DNA from: Bacillota bacterium
Lineage (GTDB): Bacteria; Bacillota; Clostridia; Lachnospirales; Lachnospiraceae
Assembly: GCA_023413555.1 (NCBI GenBank)
Contig: JAEZPG010000123.1
Coordinates: forward strand, 19,355-83,354
DNA: 64,000 bases
Reading direction: 5' to 3'
Positions 38,535 to 48,909 of this stretch are shown in pieces (position 1 is the stretch's first letter; each line of letters opens with the position of its first letter). Both the position numbers and the translations under genes were made by a program. A model generated the notes under the pieces. That model had not been told where the DNA came from. It saw only the letters and a list, made by a program, of their open reading frames with translations, and did not search any database.

Positions 38535-39554
38535 TTAAAACTGTTTTAAGAAACGGTAATCATTTTCGTATAATAGTCTCATATCATCAATTTCATATTT
38601 TAATAGCGCAATACGCTCTAGGCCCATACCGAACGCAAAACCTGTATACACTTCTGGATCAATACCAGACATTCTAAGTACGTTTGGATGTACCATTCCA
38701 CAACCCAAGATCTCAATCCAGCCTTCCCCTTTACAGAAGCGACAACCCTTGCCTCCACATTTGAAACAGGACACATCCATCTCTGCACTTGGTTCTGTAA
38801 ATTGGAAATGATGAGGTCTGAATTTGACTTTGGTTTCTTCTCCAAATAATTCTGCCGCGAATTGGGCCAGAGTTCCCTTTAAATCGGCAAATGTTATCTT
38901 TTTATCTACTACTAAGCCCTCTACCTGATGGAAACTTGGACTATGTGTAGCGTCTACCTCATCTGAACGGAATACTCTTCCTGGTGCAATCATGCGAATA
39001 GGAATCCTCCCCTTCTCCATCTCATGAACCTGGACACCAGATGTCTGAGAACGTAATAAGATGTCCTTCGTAATATAGAAGGTATCCTGTTCGTCCTTTG
39101 CAGGATGGTTAGCAGGTATGTTTAGCGCTTCAAAGTTGTAGTAATCATACTCAACTTCAGGACCTTGTACAACCTCATAACCCATACCAACAAAGATACG
39201 TTCAATCTCATTTAAAGCTATGGTGTTAGGATGGCGATGGCCTACCATTGGTTTCTTAGCAGGCAAGGTAACATCTATAGTTTCACTTTTTAATTTCAGT
39301 TCCATAACTGCTTTAGCAAGCTGTGCTTTCTTCTCTTCCATAGCACCTTCAATCTTTTCTCTTGCATCATTTACCATCTGACCTACAGCCGGTCTGTCCT
39401 CAGGAGCTACATCCTTCATTGATTTTAATACAGAGGTTAGCTCGCCCTTTTTTCCTAGGAAAGCTACTTTAATCTCATTTAACTTATCCAATTGTTCAGA
39501 AGCATTAATCTGAGATAATGCCTCATCCATGATTTTTTGCAATTTTTCTTTCAT
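38535..39554 (-). CDS. pheS: Phenylalanine-tRNA ligase alpha subunit
   Basis: 339 residues; the catalytic subunit. Coiled-coil N-terminus (about 1-90), then class II motifs: GHRHPNTIALNEIERIF, FRSDEVDATHSPSFHQVEG and GFAFGMGLERIALLKY. The Cys-rich segment CFKCGGKGCRFCKG is usual for Firmicutes PheS. AAAGGAG stands before the ATG. Controlled by the T-box directly upstream. Confidence 0.97.
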   Translation of the reverse strand: MKEKLQKIMDEALSQINASEQLDKLNEIKVAFLGKKGELTSVLKSMKDVAPEDRPAVGQMVNDAREKIEGAMEEKKAQLAKAVMELKLKSETIDVTLPAKKPMVGHRHPNTIALNEIERIFVGMGYEVVQGPEVEYDYYNFEALNIPANHPAKDEQDTFYITKDILLRSQTSGVQVHEMEKGRIPIRMIAPGRVFRSDEVDATHSPSFHQVEGLVVDKKITFADLKGTLAQFAAELFGEETKVKFRPHHFQFTEPSAEMDVSCFKCGGKGCRFCKGEGWIEILGCGMVHPNVLRMSGIDPEVYTGFAFGMGLERIALLKYEIDDMRLLYENDYRFLKQF

Positions 39555-39644
39555 GGTGTTCTCCTTTCTTATTTACAAGCTTTAACGCATATCGTTTGGT
39601 GATGGACACTAGCCCAATACAACCTATTTAGCTCGCTGTTAGCA

Positions 39645-39930
39645 CAAAAAAATCCCTGACCAGAATATTTCTGATCAGGGACGACTATACTAAATCCGCG
39701 GTACCACCCTAATTCCTAATATGGCATAACCATATAGACACTTGTATCTGCATAACGCGCAGCAAACGACTTATCCTACTATAGATCTCTTCAAATAAGC
39801 AGCTCCAGTGGGAAAGTAAATTATTAATTGAACATAAGGAAATTTACAGCCGATGACTTCCTCTCTCTGAATGAAATCAATAATCCCTATAGTTACATAA
39901 CTAGTAACTATACACACCTTCATAGCCTTT
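39645..39930 (-). promoter_or_regulatory. T-box leader of pheST
   Basis: Minus strand: the T-box sequence AGGGTGGTACCGCGG is at 39696-39710, followed by a terminator CCCTGATCAG/CTGGTCAGGG (39654-39680) and a run of T (39645-39652). Upstream, in the segment ACTTTCCCACTGGAGCTGC, a TTC triplet at 39812-39814 is placed like the specifier codon and fits Phe. Uncharged tRNA-Phe should pair with the specifier and T-box and allow readthrough. The 5' limit is approximate. Confidence 0.93.
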
Positions 39931-40105
39931 AAACATATACTAATGCCTATTTTAACACAATTCATGCTACTGTCAACCCGTTATTATATGTATTTTAGTC
40001 TATGATATTCAAACCTAATACAAATTAGTTAATATGAATATATTTATATTAAAAATACTTTTTTGGTTATATAATAAATTATATGAACATAATGAGGTGC
40101 CTGCC

Positions 40106-40942
40106 ATGATACAGAAACTATATCACACTATATTAGATATATCACATAAATTGCAGCGAGACTATGTCTCTGTTTTCTCTGCCCAGGCTGCTTTTTTTAT
40201 CATACTCTCCTTTTTCCCGTTTATCATGTTTCTGTTAACTATGATTCATTATCTGCCTATACAGGAACATGTGATGATGAAAACCTTCAACGACCTGCTT
40301 CCAAAGGCATTGAATTCCTATATTGTTCTCATTATCAGTGAAGTATATGATCATTCTTCCACCACAATAATATCAGTTACTGCTCTTACAGCCCTATGGT
40401 CAGCCTCTAAAGGTTTTTTAGGCCTGGTACGGGGGTTAAATAGTGTTTACAATATCAAAGAAACCAGGAACTACATTAAACTGCGTATTATTTCAACCCT
40501 ATATACCTTGGGATTTACCATACTACTGATTCTAACATTGGTATTTCTGGTTTTTGGTAACCAGCTCTACCTTTGGATAGAAGAACATGCTTCATCTTTT
40601 ATTGATGTAGCACTTTTAATTATCTCTCTACGGGCGATCGTTACTCTTTTTCTCCTAACTTTTTTCTTCGAAATTATGTTTGTAGTCATTCCAAACAGGA
40701 AAACTACCATTATGACAGAACTCCCTGGTGCACTGCTGGCAGCAGCCGGTTGGTTGGGATTCTCATATTTGTACTCGTTTTATATTGATAACATGGGGAA
40801 CTTTACCTCCACCTATGGAAGCCTAACTGCCATCGTCCTGTTAATGTTATGGATCTATTTCTGTATGTACATTCTCTTTATAGGTGCAGAGATCAATGCT
40901 TATCTAAGTGAGCATCCTATTCTATCCAAATTGCACAGTTAG
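40106..40942 (+). CDS. YihY/BrkB-family membrane protein
   Basis: 278 residues with six membrane helices. Typical family elements: SVFSAQAAFFIILSFFPFIM, ALWSASKGFLGLVRGLNSVY and STYGSLTAIVLLMLWIYFCM. The family was once thought to be RNase BN; it is now treated as an envelope transporter of unknown cargo. The start at 40106 has GAGGTG 8 bases upstream; an upstream ATG at 40034 has none. Divergent from pheS, followed by a terminator. Confidence 0.9.
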   Translation: MIQKLYHTILDISHKLQRDYVSVFSAQAAFFIILSFFPFIMFLLTMIHYLPIQEHVMMKTFNDLLPKALNSYIVLIISEVYDHSSTTIISVTALTALWSASKGFLGLVRGLNSVYNIKETRNYIKLRIISTLYTLGFTILLILTLVFLVFGNQLYLWIEEHASSFIDVALLIISLRAIVTLFLLTFFFEIMFVVIPNRKTTIMTELPGALLAAAGWLGFSYLYSFYIDNMGNFTSTYGSLTAIVLLMLWIYFCMYILFIGAEINAYLSEHPILSKLHS

Positions 40943-40960
40943 GTTACCTGCTGGGTTTAG

Positions 40961-40998
40961 AAGAGGACTGTAACATACCGTTGCAGTCCTCTTTTCTC
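40961..40998 (+). terminator. Terminator of the YihY gene
   Basis: AAGAGGACTG (40961-40970) pairs with CAGTCCTCTT (40984-40993), followed by TTCTCTT. Also lies 3' of the convergent SpoIID-type gene. Confidence 0.85.
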
Positions 40999-41012
40999 TT
41001 ACACCGTTTTAT

Positions 41013-43430
41013 TTAATAAATGCTACCTAATACTATGCCATTATAAAAATGTTTTAGAATACTTTCATAACCCTTTCCCCGTTTTACCAATGCCTTCACA
41101 CCATTCTGACTCATTCCTACTCCATGACCATAACCACCACCATGTATTGTTACGCCAGAATTCTTCTTATTTTTCTCTATTACAAAAAAGGTACTTGGAA
41201 GTAAACTAAGATTAGAAATTATACTACCATCTAATCTAGTTAAAGTATCATAGGTTGGGCTTAGTAGCTGACGGATAAATGACTCAGACTTCACCTTAAC
41301 TGTGCCCTTAGAACCTGTCACAATCACTTCAGTAACCAATCCACTCTTCTGTCGTTTTGAAACCTTAATAGACTTGATATCTCCTACCGTACTAATATAT
41401 TTTTCCTTATATTTACCAGACTTATCTTTTGTCAGCACCTTAGATGGACTACTTCGATATAAACTGCTCAAACTAGAATTCACCATTTTCTTAAGATTGT
41501 CATTAGATATTGATACACTCCAACGGTACCACGGAAACTCTTTTTCATAAGCATCCTCTCCAGTACTAGTAATAAATTTCTTAAAAACTGATTCAACGGA
41601 ATAGTCAACATCTTTTGTCATATCGGAACCTTGATATTTTCCTGTAAGATAAGGCAGCTTAGCATTACTGTTCCATACATAATCCACGTCTGCTGTAACA
41701 CCGCAAGAGGTTGAAAAGTAATAGGCAAACACCACTTCGTTATCATACTGCAATACCTGTCCATATGTCTCTTTTACCGCTTTTATAGATAATTCATTTT
41801 CTTTCTGATTGTTGTAGACCTGGAATTGTGTACTGTCATCAACATGTGCACCGTATTTGCTACAACTGTTAGTAACCAAATGATTATACGCATAACTTCT
41901 AGCACAAACTGCCTGTACCTTTAATGCCTCAAGTCCATAACTTGTCGGCATCTCACTTGGGATTACTGCGTACAAGTACTCCTCTAATGGAAGTTCATTT
42001 ATCAAGGTAAAACCCTTATTAGTATAAGATACCTCTACAGTACCTCTGTAGCTCGGATTACCATAACTACGTTTCAGACTGAGAATTTTTATCTGCCCTT
42101 CTTCTTTGTCTGCCTTTACTTTAAGTCTTCCCTTTACCAGATACTCGCTTGACTTATCAATGGATACCTCTTCCATAGCTTTAAATTTCTTTTTCTTATT
42201 TCCATAATATATGGTAAATGGACTATTCGAGGTAATCTTTACATTACTTTGATAATAAGATGTAAAATTACTATTATTCAATATGATACGAATGTCCTTT
42301 GCAGTAATCTTCTGGGTAATCAAGGCTGCACAAATCTTACCATTACTTACCACAAAATTCGTATTATCATAACCTACAAGTACAGCATTGGTCGTTTCTA
42401 TAGTCGGCTCATCATAAATTTTATACACTCGGTAATTGTCATCCAATGGAATCTTGCCATATCCCTCTAGTTCAATGTAATCATCCTTAGCAACTAAAAC
42501 CTTCGCTTTAATCACATCTGGTTTTAAGGTGATACTTTGCACTAGTTTATTATTTACAACAATATCAGCTACATGTCTAGAAACCTGCTGACTAATAACA
42601 TTTTTCAAGGCAAACGTACGTTGTACACCATTTATATAAATATCAAGTTCCTTCTCATTCTGATTCACAACCCACACATTTTTCAATGTTTTCTCTACCT
42701 GTTTGGCTGGATTTACATAAAGGATTTCGTTATCTCTTGTATAAGCATATATGGTACAATCAATGTACTCATCTAACGATAGTCCCGCACCCATAAGTTG
42801 TCCTTCATCAGTTACAACGGAAAATTTATTCAGGCTTTTAATATTCTCGTCTGTTCCAATAACATACAACTCCTTCATCTGCAAGGCACTGTTTAAAGTA
42901 GATCCCTCCTGAATAGAATATATCTTATTTATGAGATAGGAATATACCATAAGAAAATCGTCCCAAATTATATCAGTCTGCTGTTTTTGAGTGTCCCATA
43001 TGCCTGATAACTGTTGTTTTAATTGTTCTTCTGGTTGATTCGTAGCCACTTTAGTAAGTAAACCTTTTACCTCTCCATAGGTTACCCTCTTTTCAGGCTC
43101 AAAATTATTATTTTTGTCTACAAACAAAGTATCTAAATCCATACTACAAAGTCCATTAATATAACGATAATACCAAGTACCTTCCTTAACATCAGGATAA
43201 TCAGAGAGCTTCTCCATCTGATCCAATTCATTATCTGAATACTGCAATAGGGAAATCAACTTGGCCAGATACGACCTAGTAATCCCTGAATCTTGAGGTT
43301 CCTTTACCGCTGTTTCCATAATTGGTTCTGCCGAAGTATTGATTCTCTCCGAAACATTTTTTATGAATATAGATATCATTATTACCATACAAATTCCTAT
43401 TAAAGCTAATTTGACCCTATTATTTACCAT
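41013..43430 (-). CDS. Membrane-anchored SpoIID/LytB-domain protein with SLH-like N-terminus
   Basis: About 805 residues. One membrane anchor near residues 9-25. Residues about 50-125 look like an S-layer-homology unit (ITRSYLAKLISLLQYSD, YPDVKEGTWYYRYINGL, RVTYGEVKGLLTKV). A long beta-rich middle follows. The C-terminal third is a SpoIID domain: LYAVIPSEMPTSYGLEALKV, QAVCARSYAYNHL and GGGYGHGVGMSQNGVKALV. SpoIID is a lytic transglycosylase that cleaves stem-peptide-free glycan; this protein is far longer than the sporulation form and is not in a spore operon. ATG 43430 with AGGTGAT preferred to GTG 43442. Confidence 0.87.
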   Translation of the reverse strand: MVNNRVKLALIGICMVIMISIFIKNVSERINTSAEPIMETAVKEPQDSGITRSYLAKLISLLQYSDNELDQMEKLSDYPDVKEGTWYYRYINGLCSMDLDTLFVDKNNNFEPEKRVTYGEVKGLLTKVATNQPEEQLKQQLSGIWDTQKQQTDIIWDDFLMVYSYLINKIYSIQEGSTLNSALQMKELYVIGTDENIKSLNKFSVVTDEGQLMGAGLSLDEYIDCTIYAYTRDNEILYVNPAKQVEKTLKNVWVVNQNEKELDIYINGVQRTFALKNVISQQVSRHVADIVVNNKLVQSITLKPDVIKAKVLVAKDDYIELEGYGKIPLDDNYRVYKIYDEPTIETTNAVLVGYDNTNFVVSNGKICAALITQKITAKDIRIILNNSNFTSYYQSNVKITSNSPFTIYYGNKKKKFKAMEEVSIDKSSEYLVKGRLKVKADKEEGQIKILSLKRSYGNPSYRGTVEVSYTNKGFTLINELPLEEYLYAVIPSEMPTSYGLEALKVQAVCARSYAYNHLVTNSCSKYGAHVDDSTQFQVYNNQKENELSIKAVKETYGQVLQYDNEVVFAYYFSTSCGVTADVDYVWNSNAKLPYLTGKYQGSDMTKDVDYSVESVFKKFITSTGEDAYEKEFPWYRWSVSISNDNLKKMVNSSLSSLYRSSPSKVLTKDKSGKYKEKYISTVGDIKSIKVSKRQKSGLVTEVIVTGSKGTVKVKSESFIRQLLSPTYDTLTRLDGSIISNLSLLPSTFFVIEKNKKNSGVTIHGGGYGHGVGMSQNGVKALVKRGKGYESILKHFYNGIVLGSIY

Positions 43431-43442
43431 ACTAACCATCAC

Positions 43443-43728
43443 CTATTAGTCTTATTTATGGAGTAAACTCCCAGCATATATTTAAATTGTATGCTTAACT
43501 TATTATATTTTTAAGTTTCCAATATTATGTTGGATAAGCCCTAAAAGATATTTCAAATTAATCTACTATAATTTTCCACAATATTATTTTAGCACTTTTA
43601 TTTCAAAATTTCACTATATATTGATATTTTTTGAGTAAGTATGTGCTTTTTCATTATATTTATTACTTAAGCAATAACAAAAAGCTTTTTCTCAACCACA
43701 GTGCAAATCTGTGCTTCCTATTCAATTA
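43443..43728. other. AT-rich upstream region of the SpoIID-type gene
   Basis: About 285 bases without a credible gene. It should hold the minus-strand promoter of the SpoIID-type gene. A short hairpin CACAG/CTGTG lies near 43698-43714. Nothing else recognised. Confidence 0.4.
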
Positions 43729-43773
43729 AAAACAGTCAAACCCACTTGTTAAATCAGTGGGTTTGACTGTTTT
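43729..43773. terminator. Strong bidirectional terminator
   Basis: AAAACAGTCAAACCCACT (43729-43746) and AGTGGGTTTGACTGTTTT (43756-43773) pair over 18 bases without a mismatch around a nine-base loop; T runs in both directions. It ends the Gld-like ABC operon. Confidence 0.93.
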
Positions 43774-43782
43774 AATTAAATT

Positions 43783-45201
43783 CTATAAGGCTTCTAAAGT
43801 TTGAACCATACTATCTACACTTTTTTTATCCACAAGAAAGTGTATGTGCCCTTTATGTTGTACAGCATAATGGTTTTCATCATACTCCAACAAATTATAG
43901 TTAAATTCCTTTTGACTTGTATCGGTAACCTTTATACTACATACTGGTTTCGAATCATTTACATTCTTTCCGACTTTTCCCACAATCTTTATTAGATTTA
44001 CTTTGCTATAGAATGTACCTACTTCGGAAGCTTCTTTCTCAATACCATTTATCTTATATACATTTTTAGTATTTTTATCTTCTTTGTCCCCTGTCCCTAT
44101 CGTGTCACTTCTTTCAATCTGTAGGTCATAGACCTTTCCTTTTACGGTAAAGGATGCTTTAGCCACATCAGAAATATCTGTATCCACTAAGGTAGTGTAA
44201 ACATAATCGATAGGATCTACATTGGTTAAGAGATCAATATTATTCGAACTCATGGTATAAACACTATTACCATCATTAACTCTTACATAATTAACTGCAT
44301 CATCTTCACGATTGCCCACGGAAAGCTTAAGCGTATGATTAGTCGTTGTACTTGAGGTAGAATCCTTGGTAAAATATTCTAGATAGATTTCTGAAGAAGG
44401 CTTATCCAATCCATACTTACTAAAATCAGTACAATGGTAATCAATATTCTGCAAAAATCTATAACTAATGTAGTTGTTTAGCAGGATTTTCATATTGTCA
44501 GCATTCGTTCTCACATTATAATCATACGGTTCTTTTATCATCCATTGCTCTGTATTCTTATCCTGATTCAAATCTATCATTACTTTACTATTCTTTGTAA
44601 TCTTAATCCTTGTAAGATTTTCGGAGGTAATGTCAGTTATAGAAGGTAGTTGTGTCATGTTAATCAAATCATCTATAAACAAGTTGTAATATCCTTCTGG
44701 CAGAAAATAAATCCCTGGGAATCCCTGAACGACAGCATAACATCCACTCTCAGTATTTACAACAGAAACTCCTGAAGAATAGGAATAGCTAGATTCATCC
44801 TCCATAGTAAGAGTAACTGTCAATGCTGGTTTATTAAGACCAAAATCAGCAATCCTGTCCTGATTCTTATAAACGATTTTACTTGCAGTCATATCCTCAA
44901 ATAGACTTACCATATCCATAATCGCATTTTGATTTAGAGGCCTATCTTTCTCCATTTCTACCTTCCAGATGCCATTCTCATTAACAAAAGCATATTCCTT
45001 CCCTTTCAGGGTATACTTTAATGTTTTTGCTTTTGAGACATCTATTTGAATAAGCTTTTTATCTTCAAGGCTATCTATTTCTTCGCCATTGTTTTCCGAA
45101 AAGCTCCTTGCAACAAAATAACCAAAACCAAGTGCAATAATGACAAGAATTAGAACCATCAAAGTAACAATTTCTGATTTTTTCTTTTTCTTCTTTGCCA
45201 T
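43783..45201 (-). CDS. DUF4340-type membrane-anchored protein of a Gld-like ABC operon
   Basis: About 472 residues. One N-terminal membrane helix (about 10-29) after a Lys-rich start, then repeated beta-rich domains outside the cell, each with a pattern like KYGLDKPSSEIYLEYF and FGLNKPALTVTLTM. This is the DUF4340 arrangement that accompanies Gld-type ABC systems. The start overlaps the previous gene as TAATG, with GGAGG 8 bases upstream, a sign of tight coupling. Last gene of the four-gene operon. Molecular role unknown. Confidence 0.85.
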   Translation of the reverse strand: MAKKKKKKSEIVTLMVLILVIIALGFGYFVARSFSENNGEEIDSLEDKKLIQIDVSKAKTLKYTLKGKEYAFVNENGIWKVEMEKDRPLNQNAIMDMVSLFEDMTASKIVYKNQDRIADFGLNKPALTVTLTMEDESSYSYSSGVSVVNTESGCYAVVQGFPGIYFLPEGYYNLFIDDLINMTQLPSITDITSENLTRIKITKNSKVMIDLNQDKNTEQWMIKEPYDYNVRTNADNMKILLNNYISYRFLQNIDYHCTDFSKYGLDKPSSEIYLEYFTKDSTSSTTTNHTLKLSVGNREDDAVNYVRVNDGNSVYTMSSNNIDLLTNVDPIDYVYTTLVDTDISDVAKASFTVKGKVYDLQIERSDTIGTGDKEDKNTKNVYKINGIEKEASEVGTFYSKVNLIKIVGKVGKNVNDSKPVCSIKVTDTSQKEFNYNLLEYDENHYAVQHKGHIHFLVDKKSVDSMVQTLEAL

Positions 45202-46853
45202 TAAGCTCTCCTCCTTCTCATGTACCAAATCAGAAAACCAGTCGCTAATAATAAGATTGGAAGAGTAACAATTAAAATCACTGTATAGAATATTGTATCA
45301 GAATTTGTAGTTTTAACATGAGTTTCTATCATACTTCTCTTAGGAATAGATAACCCTGTTTCCTCACCAAGGAGGAAAGATATGGTATTGTTTAATAAAG
45401 TCACATTACCAAAATTACTTTCCTGTACAAATTTATCATCTGATACATAATACGAGGAATATACAACCATCTGGCTTTTAACTTCATTATGCTTTTCTGT
45501 CAAAAGTATACCTGAGTCAAATGGCCCTGCAACATCTGTATCTTTTTTACTTTCATCGTTAAAGTCATTAGATGTTCTGCAATATGCTTCTGAAGAAGTG
45601 TTCAAAAATTTCTCGATAGTAACATTATCATTTCCACCAATTTCTTTAATACCCAATGCTGTTGGCATAATAACTGGATTCGTATTGTCATCAATACCAT
45701 CCGTTATTTTATTTATATTGGTAGTATCCACATATGAAACATATGGAATTCCACCTCCACTATGGGAAGCGTTTTCCATTACTACGCCCTCAATAACCTG
45801 TAATCCATAGAATTTAAGCAAGCCATAGAAATTGTTCATACTTTTTGCTTGATAATTCAACATTATTACAACTTTTCCGCCATTTTGCATATACCTTTTA
45901 ATGGCTTCCACCTCAGCCTCCGAATAGTCAGTGGATGGCCCACATATATACAAAATACTGCAGTCTTTTGGAATACTAGCTGAAGTATCTTTCGTATCTG
46001 TTTTAGATGTACTTTCATCAAGTTTATCCACGTCAAGATTACTCATACCTCTAATATTCAGGGGTTCTACTTCCGTGCCAAGTTTTATAAACTCCTCTTT
46101 CAGATAATCGCTTATTAGTTCCTCCCCGTGCCCAGAAACCGTATATATTCTGCTCTTTTTTTCTGATATCACATTTTTAATTGCAGAAGTAATCTGGCCC
46201 TCCACATCAATTGCTGTTACAGTTGGATCTTTAGCATATCCCCTGTACACATCCGAATAATCCAAGTTATACATCTGAGCATATGGTATGTATTTATACT
46301 TTCCAGTAGATTCATTAACTACCACAACACTGTTACTACTCACCTCTGTTCCAGCAGGTACATACTTAGCTGTAAAATCAGGATAGAGTACAGGGTCCTT
46401 ATAAACTATTTTAATCTTGTCAGATGTTTCTGCGTACTTATCTATAATGTTCTTAAAGAGACTTACCTCTTTTCCACTTTCCACAATATAATAAAGTGTT
46501 ACGTCATTTTTTATATCTTCTGCTATTTCCTTCGTCTGGTTCGTCAGTGTAAAGGTGCTCTCATTAGTCATGTCCACCTTTAAATCAAACTGCCCAACAA
46601 TCATATTAACTAATATAACAGCTATCAAAATAAAAATAATAAAAATACTACTAAATGCACCACCACGGAACTTTCTGCTAGTGAAATCTTCTTTTATTCT
46701 TTCTTTAAGACGTTTCCGCTCTCTTACAGGTTTATCAATAACTCCAGTTGTTTTTGTAGTTGTATTATTAGGTTTTTTCCCATTGATTACAATAGAAATC
46801 TTCTCTTGCTCTCTATTTTCTTCCAAGCTAATCTCCTCCTCTCCTAGTTCCAT
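45201..46853 (-). CDS. GldG-like ABC auxiliary protein
   Basis: 550 residues. A cytoplasmic N-terminus of about 65 residues, one membrane helix (about 68-90), a large outer domain of the ABC_transp_aux/GldG type with DLKVDMTNESTFTLTNQTKE and IYTVSGHGEELISDYLKEEF, then a C-terminal helix followed by YMRRRRA. GldG-type proteins pair with GldA/GldF transporters; outside gliding bacteria the cargo is unknown. Overlaps the permease gene by 10 bases. Confidence 0.87.
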   Translation of the reverse strand: MELGEEEISLEENREQEKISIVINGKKPNNTTTKTTGVIDKPVRERKRLKERIKEDFTSRKFRGGAFSSIFIIFILIAVILVNMIVGQFDLKVDMTNESTFTLTNQTKEIAEDIKNDVTLYYIVESGKEVSLFKNIIDKYAETSDKIKIVYKDPVLYPDFTAKYVPAGTEVSSNSVVVVNESTGKYKYIPYAQMYNLDYSDVYRGYAKDPTVTAIDVEGQITSAIKNVISEKKSRIYTVSGHGEELISDYLKEEFIKLGTEVEPLNIRGMSNLDVDKLDESTSKTDTKDTSASIPKDCSILYICGPSTDYSEAEVEAIKRYMQNGGKVVIMLNYQAKSMNNFYGLLKFYGLQVIEGVVMENASHSGGGIPYVSYVDTTNINKITDGIDDNTNPVIMPTALGIKEIGGNDNVTIEKFLNTSSEAYCRTSNDFNDESKKDTDVAGPFDSGILLTEKHNEVKSQMVVYSSYYVSDDKFVQESNFGNVTLLNNTISFLLGEETGLSIPKRSMIETHVKTTNSDTIFYTVILIVTLPILLLATGFLIWYMRRRRA

Positions 46854-47707
46854 CTCTTCTTTTTAATAACTTGAATAGTAAGCAATAAGAACATTACTAT
46901 TATGCTGAAGAAATAAAGAATTGCATTTATATCCAAAATACCTTCAACAAAGTTATTATATTTATCACTAATAGAGAATACACTAACAATTTTAGCTACA
47001 ATCCCATCATATAGAGAAGGTACAACAAAATAAATCACAGAGGCACCAATCTCACCAATAACTCCTATAATAACAGTTATTATAACATTATGCATAGCTA
47101 ACTGTGCTAATAAGCATATGATCAAAACCAATGCTGCTATAACAATCCAAGCCGTTCTATGATCACTAGGAACAACTCCGGCTAGTCCTGGCAAAATTTG
47201 ATTTACAAGAAGCGCAATTGCCGTAACAATCAACGCGATTACTTGATTTTCTGTTACTGAGGATACAAACAGACCTAACGACATATAAGTTGCCCCTAAT
47301 AACACAAACCCAATAATAGAACTATAGGCAGTAGCAAAATTAACAGTTCCATATTGTGAAATAATTACAGGGTAAAATGCAGTTATAGCCATAGGAATTA
47401 AATACATGGTATAAGCAGCAAAATACTTTCCAATTACAATTTTAGAAACAGAAATCGGAGAAGTAAGTAACAACTGATCTGTCTTCTGCTTTTTTTCCTC
47501 TGCTATCAAACGCATTGTCAAAATTGGTATCAGTATTATATATAAAAATCTTATATCCGCTAACACATATTCAAATTTTGAATACGCAGTTTGTATGTTA
47601 TATACGACAAAATATATGCTTACTACTGCCAAGAATAACGCCGCATAAATAAACCCAATCATTGTTGTAAAATAGGAGCGTAGCTCTTTTTTATATATCG
47701 CCAACAT
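46844..47707 (-). CDS. ABC transporter permease, GldF-like
   Basis: 287 residues with six membrane helices. The first segment LAIYKKELRSYFTTMIGFIY and the EEKKQKTDQLLLTSPISV loop are typical of ABC-2 permeases of the Gld/NosY group. Two bases after the ATPase gene and overlapping the GldG-like gene. AAGGAGG precedes the ATG. Partner of the ATPase next door. Confidence 0.9.
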   Translation of the reverse strand: MLAIYKKELRSYFTTMIGFIYAALFLAVVSIYFVVYNIQTAYSKFEYVLADIRFLYIILIPILTMRLIAEEKKQKTDQLLLTSPISVSKIVIGKYFAAYTMYLIPMAITAFYPVIISQYGTVNFATAYSSIIGFVLLGATYMSLGLFVSSVTENQVIALIVTAIALLVNQILPGLAGVVPSDHRTAWIVIAALVLIICLLAQLAMHNVIITVIIGVIGEIGASVIYFVVPSLYDGIVAKIVSVFSISDKYNNFVEGILDINAILYFFSIIVMFLLLTIQVIKKKRWN

Positions 47708-47709
47708 GT

Positions 47710-48702
47710 CTACTCTTCCTCCTTATCTATCAATTCTTCCATTTGTTGATTCTGGTTTTCTTCAGAATAAAGATTATCCTGAGTTAACTTTAAGAAAATA
47801 TCCTCTAAAGATAAGGTTTGTAATTTCATTTCATAAATAGGAATCCTTGCATCTGCCATAAGGTGAAATACTTCTTCACGAATATCTGATTTTTCAGTAG
47901 TATGTATCATAGCACTACAAATTCCATCTGTTTCTTCAGTATCATTTATTTCAGAAATTGCCTTTACTTTGCTTAGAATCTCCTTTGCCTTGTCTAGAGA
48001 GCATTTCAACGACAACTTTAATGACGGATTCTTATTGGCATCCTCAGACAATTTCTCAGGGGTAGCATCCGCTATGAGCCGTCCTTTATTTATAATTATT
48101 ATTCTCTGGCAAACTGCGCTGACTTCAGAAAGAATATGTGAGCTTAAAATAATAGTATGATTGACGCTAAGTTCGCGAATCAAATCACGAATCTCTATAA
48201 TTTGCTTTGGGTCTAAGCCTACTGTAGGCTCATCTAGTATAATCAAGTCAGGATAACCAACAAGTGCACCTGCAATACCAACTCTTTGTCTATAACCTTT
48301 GGAAAGATGCCTAATTAGTCTATCTTTTACCTCTGTCAATTTTGTCTCATCAATGATTTTATTAATCTGAGATCTTCTCAGTTTTTTCTCTACAGATTTT
48401 AAGGCGGCAACAAAATGAAGATACTCGACAACAGTCATGTCCATATATACCGGTGGTTGCTCTGGTAAATATCCTATCAGTTTCTTAGCTTCCTCTGGCT
48501 CCTCAAAAATATCATAGTCATTGATTGTGACTGTACCTTCAGTAGCTGATAAATAACCCGTCATAACATTCATTGTAGTCGACTTACCTGCACCATTAGG
48601 CCCTAGAAAGCCAACAATTTCTCCCTTTTCCACCGTGAAGCTAATATTATCTACAGCCAGATAATTTCCATACCTCTTCACTAGATTCTTAACCTCAATC
48701 AA
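47710..48702 (-). CDS. ABC transporter ATP-binding protein, GldA-like
   Basis: 330 residues. Walker A GFLGPNGAGKSTTMN, signature HLSKGYRQRVGIAGAL (LSKGY in place of LSGGQ, common in this group), Walker B LIILDEPTVGLDP and H-loop ILSSHILSE. A C-terminal extension of about 100 residues follows the ATPase core. The start is TTG behind AAGGAGG. First gene of the ATPase-permease-GldG-DUF4340 operon. Confidence 0.92.
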   Translation of the reverse strand: MIEVKNLVKRYGNYLAVDNISFTVEKGEIVGFLGPNGAGKSTTMNVMTGYLSATEGTVTINDYDIFEEPEEAKKLIGYLPEQPPVYMDMTVVEYLHFVAALKSVEKKLRRSQINKIIDETKLTEVKDRLIRHLSKGYRQRVGIAGALVGYPDLIILDEPTVGLDPKQIIEIRDLIRELSVNHTIILSSHILSEVSAVCQRIIIINKGRLIADATPEKLSEDANKNPSLKLSLKCSLDKAKEILSKVKAISEINDTEETDGICSAMIHTTEKSDIREEVFHLMADARIPIYEMKLQTLSLEDIFLKLTQDNLYSEENQNQQMEELIDKEEE

Positions 48703-48840
48703 CGTGACTCCTCCTTCAATACACTTATAATACTCTAATCAAAATAGCTTATTATCATAATAATGTTAAATTAAGTATTTTCTGTGAACATTTTGAACAT
48801 ATTTTGTATTTTTTTATAACATTTTTCTACATAATGTTTT

Positions 48841-48877
48841 AAAAAAACTCAGATACAATGTCTGCATCATATCTGAG
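48841..48877 (-). terminator. Terminator of dapB
   Basis: CTCAGATA (48848-48855) and TATCTGAG (48870-48877); on the minus strand the stem is followed by seven T. Confidence 0.9.
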
Positions 48878-48909
48878 CTTTTATATTTAATTCTATTTTT
48901 TCACAGCTA

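Noticed and set aside
39771..39965. A 64-codon minus-strand open frame upstream of pheS
   Set aside because: It lies inside the T-box leader, whose conserved elements explain the sequence better.
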